From: Dryas octopetala
Taxonomy: Eukaryota > Streptophyta > Magnoliopsida > Rosales > Rosaceae
Direction of reading: 5' to 3'
Length of the DNA: 64,000 nucleotides
Assembly (NCBI GenBank): GCA_963921425.1
Contig: OY992832.1
Span: 24,278,835 to 24,342,834 of the forward strand
The notes below the pieces were generated by a model. That model saw only the letters and a program-made list of their open reading frames with translations. It had not been told where the DNA came from and ran no database searches. Position numbers and translations under genes: made by a program. Shown in pieces: positions 23,001-34,889 of this stretch (position 1 is the stretch's first letter; the number at the start of each line of letters is the position of its first letter).

Positions 23001-26000
23001 AGCAACGGGTTCATCCGGGTGGTCAACTATCCCAACTGGCTCGCCAACATGGTCATGGTAAAGAAGAGCAATGGGAAATGGAGGATGTGCGTGGACTTCA
23101 CCGATCTGAACAAGGCATGTCCCAAGGACAGTTTTCCACTACCCAGGATAGATCAGCTCGTCGATGCGACGGCGGGCCACAAGCTCCTCAGCTTTATGGA
23201 TGCCTATTCCGGGTACAATCAGATCCTTATGCACAAATCCGATCAGGAAAACACATCCTTCATAACCGATCGCGGCATGTACTGCTACAAAGTCATGCCC
23301 TTCGGCCTCAAAAACGCTGGAGCCACCTACCAAAGGCTGGTCAACCACATGTTCATATCTTCCATAGGCAAATCCATGGAGGTCTATATGGACGACATGC
23401 TGGTCAAAAGCGTCAAGGCGGACAACCACGTCAAGGACCTCTCAGACATGTTCAGAGTCCTGAAGGAGTATCAGATGCGACTTAACCCAGCCAAATGTGT
23501 CTTTGGGGTTCGGTTCGGAAAATTCCTTGGCTACCTGGTCAGCCAACGGGGGATCGAGGCCAATCCAGAGAAGATCCAGGCCTTGATTAACATGAAGTCC
23601 CCAAAGACACGCAAAGAAATCCAGAGTCTGACTGGAAGAGTCGCCGCCCTGAACCGGTTCATCTCAAAATCCACTGACCGGTGTCTCCCTTTCTTCAAAG
23701 CTTTGAAGGGAGCAGGGAAAGGCATAGAATGGACCCCCCAATGCGAGCAGGCCTTTCAAGATCTGAAAAGGCACATGGGGGAACCTCTCATCTTATCCAA
23801 ACCAACAGAGGGTGAAGAACTCTTTCTCTACCTGTCCGTTTCTGACTCCGCTCTCAGCTCAGTTCTGGTGAGAGAGGTCGGCGGTGTACAACACCCAGTC
23901 TTCTATACGAGCCGAGCCCTCGCCGATGCCGAGACCAGGTATCCAAAATTCGAGAAGATGGCTCTCGCCCTGGTCAGCTCGGCTCGGAAATTAAGACCCT
24001 ACTTCCAGGCTCACTCAATCGTCGTCTTGACTGATCAGCCGCTCAGACAAATCCTGGCAAAACCCGAGACTTCGGGTCGGCTCATCAAGTGGTCAATCGA
24101 GCTTGGCGAGTTCGACATCATCTACCGTCCCAGGACGGCCATCAAAGGTCAGGCCATGTCGGACTTCATCTGTGAGTCAACCGCCTCGACGGAAGACCCA
24201 CCGCGCGCCGACGTTACGCCAACAGCGTCCGATCCGAACACAAACGACGAACGCAGCCAGGCTGATCTCCTCACCTGGACCCTCTACGTGGACGGATCTT
24301 CCAACGCAATGGGAAGTGGGGCCGGGCTTGTTTTGATCTCCCCAGAACAAGTTGTGATGGAGTATGCTCTTCGCTTCAGATTTCAAGCATCTAACAATGA
24401 AGCAGAGTATGAGGCACTCATCGCCGGACTCAGATTGGCAAAAGAGCTCGGCGCGACCAAACTGAACATCTTCAGCGACTCCCAACTCATTGTCAACCAG
24501 ATATTAGGAGAGTATGAGACTCGAGAGCCTAGCATGACTGCCTATCTCGAGAAGACCCGTTTGTTGCTCGGGAACTTCCATGAATATAAGTTGTCCCAAA
24601 TCCCGAGGGCAGAAAACTGCAGAGCCGACGCCTTAGCACGCCTGGCCTCAGCCACGGATACCGGATCCGCCAGGCACGTTCCAGTGGAAATCCTGGATAG
24701 GCCTAGCACTGCCGAAGAGGGATCTGCCATCATGCAGACCGAGGCCGAACAAGTTGTGATGGAGTATGCTCTTCGCTTCAGATTTCAAGCATCTAACAAT
24801 GAAGCAGAGTATGAGGCACTCATCGCCGGACTCAGATTGGCAAAAGAGCTCGGCGCGACCAAACTGAACATCTTCAGCGACTCCCAACTCATTGTCAACC
24901 AGATATTAGGAGAGTATGAGACTCGAGAGCCTAGCATGACTGCCTATCTCGAGAAGACCCGTTTGTTGCTCGGGAACTTCCATGAATATAAGTTGTCCCA
25001 AATCCCGAGGGCAGAAAACTGCAGAGCCGACGCCTTAGCACGCCTGGCCTCAGCCACGGATACCGGATCCGCCAGGCACGTTCCAGTGGAAATCCTGGAT
25101 AGGCCTAGCACTGCCGAAGAGGGATCTGCCATCATGCAGACCGAGGCCGAGCCGAACTGGATGACGCCGATCATCAACTACTTGGTCTCCGGGATCCTTC
25201 CCCCAGAGAGGGACAAAGCACGTCTCATCAAGACGAGGTCGGCTCGGTTCAGCATGATCGATGGTCAGCTCTACAAGAGGAGCTTCTCCCTACCCTACTT
25301 GCGGTGTGTCACTCCCCAAGAAGGTCAGGATGTGCTGAGAGAAATCCACGAGGGGATATGCGGAAACCACTCTGGAGGAAGAGCCCTCGCCTACAAGACG
25401 ATCCGGCAGGGCTACTTCTGGCCGACGCTGAACAAAGACGCAGATCATCTCTCTCGTGCTTGTGTCAAATGCCAGCAATTTGCCGCGATCCCCCATCAAC
25501 CTCCCCAGTTGCTGACCTCCATATCCAGTTCCTGGCCATTCGCGCAGTGGGAACTCGATCTGATCGGCCCTATGCCGAAGGCGAAAGGACAAGTAACAAT
25601 GGCCGTAGTAGCAGTCGACTACTTCACAAAATGGGCCGAAGCCGAGCCCCTACCCACTACCACAGCCGAACGGATGGAGACCTTCGTCTGGAAGAACATC
25701 ATATGCCGGTTCGGCATGCCACACACCATCATCGCGGACAACGGCAAACAATTCGGCTGTAAGAAGTTCAGGAGTTTTTGTTCACGTCTGAACCTCAACT
25801 TGCGCTTCACCGCCCCTTACCATCCGCAATCGAACGGACAGGTCGAGCCATCAACAAGATCATCAAGAAGACCCTGAAGACCAAGCTTGATAATGCTAAA
25901 AGGAATTGGCCTGAACTCTTGCCAGAGGTGCTATGGTCCTACCGAACTTCCTATCGCAACTCCACGAAGGAAACACCTTATGCATTGGCATTCGGAACCA

Positions 26001-26383
26001 ATGCTGTCGTCCCGGTCGAAATGGGGACCCCTTCATTCCGGACCGGTACGTACAATCCGGAGACCAATGACACCGGACTTCGGCTCGACCTAGACATAAT
26101 CGAGGAGCGGCGAACCGACGCCAATCTCTGTCGAGCCGCCTACCAACAGAGAGTAGCCAAATACTACAATCAAAGGGTCAGGCCCAGAACCTTCGGATTG
26201 GGCAGTCTCGTCATGAAGAAGAATCCCCTTGCCGTTAAGGAGAGCTCATTCGATCCGAACTGGACCGGGCCATACAGAATTACAGGCATAGTCAAGCCTG
26301 GCACTTACAACTTGGCCACTCTGGCTGGGAAGCCTCTCAAACATAGCTGGAACGCGGAACACTTGAAGACTTATTATCAGTAG
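20043..26383 (+). CDS. Tat element gag-pol coding region
   Basis: Start chosen at MATIFRDSSSS (20043) just after the leader. Parts in order: a charged N-terminal region; retrotransposon gag domain (GWFRTLQPNSIDSF..LRRAF) near 21180-21400; a C-x2-H..H-x4-C cluster (CKYHSNHGHVTGDC) near 21800; protease with SFVDGGSSVN near 22220; reverse transcriptase near 22850-23560 with YMDDMLV at about 23390; RNase H beginning WTLYVDGSSN near 24275 with NEAEYEALIAGL and SDSQLIV; integrase with HHCC near 25345-25475 and DDE core from about 25550 (ELDLIGPMP, IIADNGKQFG), and a C-terminal region ending near 26383. RT and RNase H preceding integrase is the Ty3/gypsy order. A perfect 402-bp tandem duplication lies in the RNase H part. 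About one apparent break. Confidence 0.9.
24345..25148 (+). repeat. 402-bp exact tandem duplication in the RNase H region
   Basis: 24345-24746 and 24747-25148 read identical base for base. The unit is 134 codons, so the reading frame is kept. It covers the part of RNase H from VVMEYALRFRF through SDSQLIV to the linker ending MQTEA, but not the first strand with VDGSS. The absence of any difference between the copies means the duplication is more recent than most of the LTR divergence, or has been kept identical by conversion. Confidence 0.9.
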
Positions 26384-26557
26384 AATGTAGTTAGGATCGG
26401 GGACTGTCCGACCTGACATTCGTTCCAATCAATGAAAGGATGAACACATTTTGACTCATCTTCTTCTCATTTTTCGAAGCAAACACTGGGGACTCTACTC
26501 CTATACACTTTCAACAAAGAGGAAAGATCTAAGTGTTTCCTTTGAAAAAATAATAAA

Positions 26558-26840
26558 CCCATGTGCCGAGCCGAAGTGCCATTTTCGGCCCAACGCTCGG
26601 TACATTACAGACTCATCAGGTCTATAAACTCATGTGTCGAGCTGGCGCGCCATTTTCGGCCCGATGCTCGACATATTACAGACTCATCAGGTCTATAAAC
26701 TCCTGTGCCGAGCTGGTGCGCCACTTTCGGCCCGATGCTCGACATAGTACAGACTCATCAGGTCTATAAACTCATGTGCCGAGCTGGCGCGCCACTTTCG
26801 GCCCGATGCTCGACATAGTACAGACTTATCAGGTCTATAA
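26558..26840 (+). repeat. four-copy 71-bp tandem repeat after pol
   Basis: The words TCAGGTCTATAAACTC and GTGCCGAGCTGG..GCCATTTTCGGCCCGATGCTCG recur with a period of 71 bp (phase points at 26621, 26692, 26763 and 26834). The first copy is the most divergent. Tandem arrays in the untranslated region between pol and the 3' LTR are a known habit of Tat-type elements. Confidence 0.85.
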
Positions 26841-27386
26841 AAATCCCTGTCCGAGCCGAAGCGACTTTATACAGTCCTAACGTTCAACAGGATATTTCTA
26901 AAAGAAAAATATACACTCCAACCAAAACTTTCATCGTGCATGCCGAGCCGATCTGAAAGTAGGTTTGAATATTTTTCTCAAAAAACAAAATTCCTAAACA
27001 TCTCAATGGGTATGCCGAGCCCATCCGGGATCACTAGGGTTTTCAAATTCCTACTTATCTTCGTTATGCTTATCAAGCTGATCCGAAGACAAGTTGTAAT
27101 TTATCATTACAGATTATTCCATCGCAATCGCTCGGCCGAGCCGATCTCAATATGCCTTTGTTTTTAGCATGAATGTTATTTTTTCATTATCTTTCTTACT
27201 TATTTTTACTTGTTTTTGTCTCTAAGTTCCATGTCCAAGCCGAACTGACAACAACTTGTTTAAAAAAGAAAATACTGAATAAATTAACAATGATTCCAAA
27301 AACATAAGTAAAATTGTTCAAAAATATATCAAACCCGAGCCACACTTCGGCTCGGGAATAAACAAAAACAAAAATACAAGTTTAAC

Positions 27387-29755
27387 TCAGGCAGATCGCT
27401 CGGCAGGCCCCTCCTGGATCGGCTCGACGGATTCCTCGGGCGTCTCCTCCCCGAGCTGCACCACCTCAACCCCGCCGATCTGCATTTCAGCGTTGGGATC
27501 GAATTCGGGGACTGGGGGGATTGGAGTCGACTCGCATTCCGGCAACGGAGGATCCTCCTGAGTCGGCTCGGCCGTGGCTGCCACCACCTCGTCGGGAACC
27601 TGGTGATCGGGAGGGGGAAGGTCTTCCTGCTGACTTCCCAGGGTATCCTCCTCACCGTCGGACTCGCCAAGGAACGAGACATCCCAGTCCGGCCTCTTCG
27701 ACCGGATCTCCTCCAAAAGCTCCTGATACCCTTCAAAGTGGGCATCAGCCAGCGCCTGGACACTCGGAAGCCCGGCCCGGCGCCGAGACTCAACCGCCCT
27801 TCGTTCGGCCTCCTCAACGTCCTGCTGGAGCTGGTCGGCAAGTTGCCCCAGGTCGGCCAGTTTCTGCTCTGAGGTTAGAAGCTCTTTCCCGAGCCGAGCG
27901 ACCTCCACCTCTCTCTCGGCCAGCTTGGACCGCAGACCCGCCGACCGCTCGCGCTCGGCCTTGACCGCCCGCTCGGCCTCGGCCAGCTTCTCCCTCAGCT
28001 CCTGGTTCCGCTCCCGAAACCTCCCCATCTTTGCCTCGGCCTCGACAACGGCGTGGGCAGTTTCAAATTGCTTCAGGGCGAGCTGCAAAACAACAAAAAA
28101 AAAAAATTATTATTAATCCGAACCGAGCGGATAAACATGAATCCAAAGTGAAAAGGACTTACCAACATGGCGTGGCGAGACGTGCTCAGAGCCTTTTGGC
28201 TGAAGCTCGGCTCCTCCTGACCGGCCCAGAGCCCCTCCAGTATCTTTGGCGTTATCACGCGCTTGAGGCCCGTGACGAACGGCTCGATGGAGGGGTCTAC
28301 TTCCACCGTCTTCAAGGATGCCGAGCCAGACGCTTCGGCACCGGGACCACTGGGCTCGGCCCGAGCTCTTTTCTCCACCTGGACCTCGGTCTGGGGGGCT
28401 TTCCTCTTTTCTCCTTGCTGAGCCGACCTCGGCACAGAAGGTCCGGGCTGAGCTGTCGCTGCGACAGGAGCCTGGACCGGCTCGGCAGGGGCCCGCCCCG
28501 CGGCCCTCCTCTGGACGCTCCGCGCCGCTTTCTTCCTTAGACGAGCCTCCATATCGGCAGAACTCATCCCCTTCTCGGCTCGCGGATTCCACCTGGGCAC
28601 GAACCAGGAGATCCTGCTCGATCTGATCTGGGTCTCCCCGAGCAGAAACTTAGTGGACAGGTACTCTGCTGGTGAGTCCCTGATCGCGGCGATCTGGTCC
28701 TTGAGCTCGCCTCGGAGTTTGTACTTGCCCCAGCTAACTGCAAAGGTGAAACATAAAAGAGTTAGACAAAAGAAAACTATCACAAAACACATACAAGTTA
28801 TCTTCGGATCGGCCCCAGACGTCCAATGCCCACCTGGAATCCTAAAGGCTCTGGGGACCCGAGCCGGGGTGGCGTTGTTCGGATCGGCGAACTCCCAATC
28901 CCCAGAGACAAAGAAGTATCTTTTCTTCCATGTCTTCTGGGAGGAGGGATTCCCACCGAAGAGTGGCCCCGAATACGCCTGGAGGTTGTAGAATCCGAGC
29001 TCGCTCTGCTTCGACCTCAGCGTGTAGTTGCAGAACAGGAGATCCTTGTCTGGCACACACTTGTGCACTTTGTGCCACAAGATGTGCATAGACAAGATTA
29101 TCCTATATACGTTTGGGTTCAGTTGGTGTGGCACCGCGCCGATCGTCGCGAGCCAGTCCTGCAGGAAAGGGTGCAGGGGAAGCCGAACCCCGTTCTCGAA
29201 CATTTCGGGGTACATTGTCACCCATCCTTTTGGGGGTCGGCTCGGCTTCTCTCCCCTGATCGGCAACCTCGTCAGTACGGATTCAGGAACTGAGTACCTA
29301 TCCCTCAAGTCCCCGAGATGATACTCGATCATCTCATTGGGGATCTGATCGGCCTTCCACGCCAATTCCTCGTAAAAGTCCGGGTCGATCGGACTCCCCG
29401 TCACCTGCTGAGCCGAGGTCGACGCATCGTGACCCCTGTCCCTTTCATTTGAGCCCGAGGTGAGTCTACTCGGGATGGTCGCGATCGGCTCGACGTCAAG
29501 AGGTTCCTCATCATCACCTTCGGCCACCCCTTGTTCCCGATCGGAACTCAACACTTCGGGGTTTTCCTGGTCCCCTCGGGCTCGGCGCTCCTCGCCTGGG
29601 TTGTGATCCAGCGCCGAGCCGACCTCGTCCAACTCTTCGGACAAACCGTCCCAACTCGCCTCACCCGCCGGTGGGCTTCGGCTCAGCTCGGCGTCGCTGT
29701 CACCATCAAATGCTTCCCCCGAGCCGAGCCTACCGCTCGAATCAGTTGTTGACAT
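27387..29755 (-). CDS. antisense accessory gene of the Tat element (three exons)
   Basis: Opposite strand to gag-pol. The start at 29755 (MSTTDSSGRLG) follows a pyrimidine-rich leader. Exons read 29755-28795, 28737-28163 and 28082-27387, with introns of 57 and 80 bp that have GT/AG ends and keep phase, for a product of about 740 residues. The N-terminal third is acidic. A central part with EMFENGVRLPLHPFLQDWL and PNVYRIILSM matches the plant 'putative gypsy-type transposon' domain. Exon 2 is rich in basic and Ala/Pro residues, and exon 3 is a long Glu/Arg coiled coil followed by a Pro/Glu tail. Antisense extra frames after pol are known in Tat-lineage elements. The function is unknown; the product has no enzyme motif that I can see. 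Confidence 0.75.
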
Positions 29756-30399
29756 GACAAACACTTTTTTCTCACTCTCTCTCTTACCTTTTTGGATCAA
29801 AAAGCGCTTTTTCTCAAGAACACCAAGAACAAAACCCGAAAAAAGCAAAAACTCAGAAATGAGGAGAATCACTTACTGGTTTTTCCTCCGCCCAAGGTCT
29901 CCGCCCCCAATACCCTCGGAACCACCTCGCCTATCGCCGTACTTGGTCGGATTTGAGATCGGACCACCACTCAACTGGCGGAGAGAGAATGAGATTCGCG
30001 GGGAGAGAGAAAGGTTTGCAGAGGGAGAGAGAAAGGTTTGCAGAGGGAGAGAGAAAGCTTGAAAACCGAAAATGGGAGAGGAGAGAGAGAAAGACAGCCC
30101 CTTTTATATCCACATGCAAACAAATCCTGACCCTCCAAAAGTGGCGCTTCAAATCCCAGATCTTGACACCTGTCAAACGTTCAAAATACCCATAAATGAT
30201 GTGACTCTTACGTTCCCCCATGCAGACACCAAACGTCCCTTCACCTGTCCCCGAGATATCTTGGCCAATCACAAGTCATCACCTGTTCGGATCTTCAGGA
30301 ACGTAGACCTGTTGGGTTCGGCTCGGATCAAGCAACATGCCATTTTCGGGAAGGCCACCACACTTCAACTTCCAATCCATCACTGTCCGCTCGGATCGG

Positions 30400-30414
30400 A
30401 AGCTGGGGGACTCC
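30400..30414 (+). promoter_or_regulatory. polypurine tract of the Tat element
   Basis: AAGCTGGGGGACTCC directly before the 3' LTR start at 30415. This is the usual plus-strand primer position and wording for this group. Confidence 0.8.
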
Positions 30415-31455
30415 TGTTTGTGGATAAACCCACACCGATCCAACAGCCAATCAGGGCTGGACACGTGGCTGGTCAGATCTGACTTCAATGTTTGACTTCT
30501 CAGCGGTCAGACTTTGACCTCCACATCATCATTGCTCAGCACTTCCTCCGCCAGCTCAGATCGGGTCTCCATGCCGAGTCCTCCATGCTCGGTCCGAGCC
30601 GAACCGATGATCTTCCAAGGGATTGAGTGTCCATCTTTCCACGGTCATCCCGGTTCGGCTCGGCTCGGCGCAGAAGTGACCTCCTTTCGAGTTCTGGCGT
30701 TAGCCAGTTAAGGCTCGGAGGGACCCCTATCTACTGGACCGGCTCGGTCTGGCATCCCATGTCCGACCCGATCACACATGGGCTTCATGTATACGCATAC
30801 GAACATGTGTTCGGGTCGGCTCGGCTCTCCGCCGCCATTCCCAGGAAGATCACGTTGGGATGAACCGCCACACTTAAATGCACCTGACAAAGGTCTTCTG
30901 ACAGAAGAGACAATCCAGCCTGCATCCATAACTACTGAAGGTGTTCACCTGGATCTTCCATACTTGCATTCAATGCAGCATTGAATGCAAAGGAGGTGGA
31001 TAGCTGTGCATGCCACTGTTCACGACCGAATGTGTGGATCTTTCTCAGCCAGCCAGTCACATGCAGGTAACTTACTCATCACAAACTCCTTTGCCTATAT
31101 ATACCAACTCATATGTGCAAAAAGAGGGAGCTAGCTATCAACCTCTCACCAGACAAACACTTACCAAAATTTCCACTCACCCAAGAGCATACCCAACTTG
31201 CTGAGAATAAACCCAGAACACTTGCCTTGTTCTTCCTATTCTCCCAAGTTCATCCTTTGTTCTTCCTCACCTACCATCAAACACCATCACTGACTTCATC
31301 ATCGGAGCGTGTTTGGCTGGTACCACACCGGTCCATCTCCTTTGATCTTGTTTCTCTTACAGGAAGATCTCACATCATCATCCAGCGAGGCTTCGGATCA
31401 GCCAAGTCATCACCTCTAAGTTGTTGCATCTCTCTTACGAAAATTTGCATCAACA
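30415..31455 (+). repeat. 3' LTR of the Tat element (1,041 bp)
   Basis: Same length as the 5' LTR with about ten substitutions and no indel seen; ends ATCAACA and is followed by CGTTT. Confidence 0.92.
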
Positions 31456-31460
31456 CGTTT
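31456..31460. repeat. 5-bp target duplication of the Tat element (right copy)
   Basis: CGTTT, identical to 18913-18917. Confidence 0.9.
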
Positions 31461-32480
31461 CTCAATCATATTTAAAGGAAATTCATTAAATGCATCTCCC
31501 TTATTATAATGTGTGAATAGAAAAATCTACATTGCATTCATTTAGAAATTGCTCATGAAGGCTATCGATCACTCCACCAAAATGGACCTAAGAACTCTTA
31601 AGATGCCTAATCTGAACAAGGGGGTTAAACACTTTGCATGATCGATTCCAACTTTACTTAATGAAGTTCAATTGATTTCAAATCTTCTTTCTAATTCTGT
31701 GTTCCTAATGGCAAGCAAGTGTGGATCAAAAAGGAAAATCATGCTCCTCCTCATGCAATTCATTGAAGTCCCTAATCCCTATATATATGCTAGCTAGTGA
31801 AGGATCCAATGACATAATGACATGCATATTTACATTGATAGATTTGTATTAATGCATCGTGGCATACTCATCCATTTGCACATATTTTTAAGTCTTTATC
31901 AAACTTATTTCATGACCAAATGTGTGTGCTACAATGTCTTGACCTATCAAGCTTATTTCCAAGCATTCAATCAACACCAACAATCCTTACTCTTAGAAAC
32001 CTAAATAGGAAGAGTGTCACACTTACTTGGTACAAATTCATCGCGAACAAACTGGGGATGTGACCTGATAAAGATGACAGCCCCAACTTTTCTTCCTCAC
32101 ATGGTGAAGATTCTATCACGATCTTGGAATATTTTTTTTACCCAAAAAAAAAAAAAAAAAAAGCTTAGGACATATTTCTTTGGATTTTGAATAATTCAAC
32201 ACTTCCGCTAAGGGCCATTGGAGTAGAACTTATCTAATCGGTTATAAAATCCAAAGGGGGTATGCTAGAATTAATTTTCCATATGTTCATATTATGATCT
32301 CTAGTCTTGTTAATTAGTATATATTGAGTGGTATTATCATGATTCATCGAACAACTAATATCAACTAAGTACTAGAATTCATGGAACTAAATTTGATTTA
32401 GTAAGGTGCAACATGACATGATACTATACATGTTAGTTAGGTAAAGCTTAGAAGCAGGGCTAATTGTGTGGCCAATGAAT
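31461..32480. other. AT-rich intergenic sequence
   Basis: Small chance frames only, plus a poly(A) run of about 20 at 32143-32162. No supported gene or repeat family. Confidence 0.5.
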
Positions 32481-32489
32481 AATTAATAA

Positions 32490-33070
32490 TTACAGGTAGA
32501 AACATTGACGTGCACGCGCTGAACAACGAGGTTTCTTCTTGTGTTTCTTTGAATCCGTGCTACTACATCTGCTGCTCAAGCTGCTCCTTCGGTCTCCGTT
32601 TCGCCTTCTTCTGTAATTAAGTAGAGAGACATAAAATTATATAAGCTTTCCTTGTCACAAATTCCTTCACGGTTGACATCACATCATGACTATACCTAGC
32701 TAATTACCAACTCGGCTTGATTAACCACACTTAATTAGACGGTAGCTAGTTTGAGAATATTCTTAAATAATTACATGTATGGACACACTTTACATTTAGA
32801 TGGTATTTTGTGTGCGACTATTGAGTGTATACTCAGGCATAAGGAGCAGTCAGTGGAGGACTCACTCCAAGCACATGTTGATCATTGATGCTGTTACTAC
32901 TGTTGCCACCAAATCCCTTTTCGAGAGCCGAATCCAAATGCCATGCCCTAAACTCTAAACCCTAAACCCTAAACTAAACGCACACGATAGCATGCAACGA
33001 CGTCTTACACTATTACACTTTGACAAGAACCGGAAGTTGTTGTATGATGTTGTTCCACTGCCTTTAAATA
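32490..33070 (-). other. possible short transcription unit with TATA box and telomere-motif box
   Basis: On the minus strand there is TATTTAAA (about 33063-33070), then a telo-box-like series of TTTAGGG words (about 32943-32985). Next comes an open stretch that reads WHLDSALEKGFGGN..GVSPPLTAPYA then stop (about 32835-32950). Further down, after an acceptor-like TTAATTACAG, a GC-rich 120-bp island (32490-32610) is open in a frame rich in Arg, Ser, Lys and Cys. Telo boxes near the start site are typical of plant translation-related genes. I could not join these pieces into a convincing protein; it may be a small gene, a pseudogene or an RNA. Confidence 0.22.
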
Positions 33071-33099
33071 GATGTGGTTTTTGGAGTTTAAAACCAGTT

Positions 33100-34800
33100 T
33101 TCTTATACAAGCTTGTCTCCAAAGTTACTTTATACTATAACAATGATACACACACATAATTTGTGATGAGATCATGTTCTAGGCAATCGAGTCTGGTACC
33201 TCATTTTTTATCAAAGTCTCGTTGGACAACTGTTGGCAGTTGCAGAGGCTACGCATGGTATTTCCACTTTTATCAAATCATTCTATGTGGATGCATTAGC
33301 ATTGTTAATAAGAAAAACATTCCCATCTAACACAAAGGTTGGTCCTTAATTATAATGGCGCATATATGCTGCTGCACGACATACCTTGTAATAGAAAGTG
33401 AATCCATGCATGATTGAGCAACAAGAAACAATTGTCAACATCAAGAATGGCTTCTTTTTTCACCAAGGCCCTGGGGAATCGGATGCTTTATCTAATAGGA
33501 CCGACTATGGTAAAATATGGACTATGGAGGAACAAATATAATGAATGCCTCACCCTCAAATCATTCACATCTTCCATCCATCCATTCATTCACAAAAAGT
33601 TTACGAGAATCAGAGAACAGTATCGCCACACCATTCAGTCTAAACCCAGATCGCGACCATGAACACACAAACTATAAGAAACCAGCTGCCACTCATAGAA
33701 AGAAAATAGAAAGCACATTCCACATCTTCAACTTTTGTTGAAAGCATATCTACAATGAAGAAGAAAATAGAAAGAAAAAAAACAAAATCCTATTTACTAC
33801 TGGCACGTCTGTATCTTTGTATCATTAGGTTTTGGTTTCTTATTTTTAATAAAAGATAGAGGAAAATATGATGAGAAGAAGATGATAGAGACTTAGAGAT
33901 GAAGAGAAGGAATAAAATATATAGAGAAAATAATTTAAATACATGTCAACTTTTAGTTTAATGAATTACTTTCTTTCTCATCTTTCTACCACCCACCATA
34001 TATAGCAATTATTTCTTCATTAAGAAAATAAAACGGTTTACCTTAGATTGCTGAGTGGCCCGCCTCATTCAACCACCAACTAAAACAAGCAATTATACCA
34101 GCCGCTACTTAAAATTGTTTAAAAACCAAATTAAGTTAACATCACAATCAAATTTAATGGTTTACTGAAAGCAGACCAGACCAACCTAATTTTATCAACC
34201 TCATGACCCACCCAGAGTCTAGGGTGCCCTTAAATTCAATGTCCCTAGTTAGAGAAGTCATTTTCCTATGGCAATCACTAACTCATTTCAAACAAGCCTT
34301 TAAGAGGTAAATAATAATAAGCAAGACATATGATATGACAGCAAACACAACTGCACACGCACATAAATTGAAGAGAAACTAATATTCCATGCATCAATGA
34401 TGGAGTAACTGGTTAAGTTTCAACATAAAAAGCAACTGGGTATATAATTTCCATTTGCACTTCCATCAAAATCTAGTCTTAGTCTAAAATGAAAACAGGA
34501 ATAGCACAGACAACACAACCAATCAGTCTAGCACTTCTCCGCATCAAAAAACTTAATCCACACTGCAGGAATATAGCCACCACCACATTATGCAAATTTA
34601 TGGTTCAAATCATCGAGACTTGATTAAACGTCTACAAGTCAAACAATGGGCAAACTAAAGGCTTCTCCAGCCACTTCTGTACCCATAAGAGTATGTTGCT
34701 CCTCACTCTTCCCAAAATTTCAGAAATGGTCTGAAAATTCTTTACACATTATTTTAGTTGCAATGAAGACCAAGGGAACCACTTCTTCACAAGAGAAGCA
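33100..34800. other. intergenic sequence
   Basis: No gene is supported. A short plus-strand frame at 33414-33662 contains FFTKALG, which recalls the copia C-terminal motif, but nothing around it backs this up. Confidence 0.4.
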
Positions 34801-34805
34801 ATTAT

Positions 34806-34806
<1 letters not shown>

Positions 34807-34882
<76 letters not shown>
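34807..34882. repeat. compound (GT)n(GA)n microsatellite
   Basis: About 15 GT units followed by about 22 GA units. The open frames across it are artefacts. Confidence 0.95.
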
Positions 34883-34886
<4 letters not shown>

Positions 34887-34889
34887 CGA

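Larger units (their letters stand above)
18918..31455 (+). mobile_element. Ty3/gypsy Tat-lineage LTR retrotransposon, 12.5 kb
   Basis: LTRs of 1,041 bp, a primer site TTGGCGCCGTCTGTGGGAA, gag-protease-RT-RNase H-integrase order on the plus strand, a long post-pol region with tandem repeats and an antisense gene, a polypurine tract GGGGGACTCC, and the right LTR. This layout (large size, sense gag-pol plus an extra antisense frame after pol) fits the Tat branch, as in Grande-like elements. The element is markedly GC-richer than its surroundings and is studded with GCCGAGCC words. The LTRs differ at about ten sites by eye (about 1%), giving roughly 0.4 million years at an assumed 1.3e-8 per site per year. 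It looks nearly whole, with about one apparent break in the coding part, plus one internal duplication. Confidence 0.92.

Noticed and set aside
26558-26840. CRISPR-like array
   Set aside because: Units are contiguous 71-bp tandem repeats without unique spacers, in a plant retroelement.
27521-29752. Plus-strand frames of 70-170 codons over the antisense gene
   Set aside because: Shadows produced by GC-rich coding sequence on the other strand. Only the minus strand has domain matches and coherent splice sites.
33414-33662. Frame with FFTKALG resembling the copia C-terminus
   Set aside because: Only seven residues match and no neighbouring retroelement sequence supports it.
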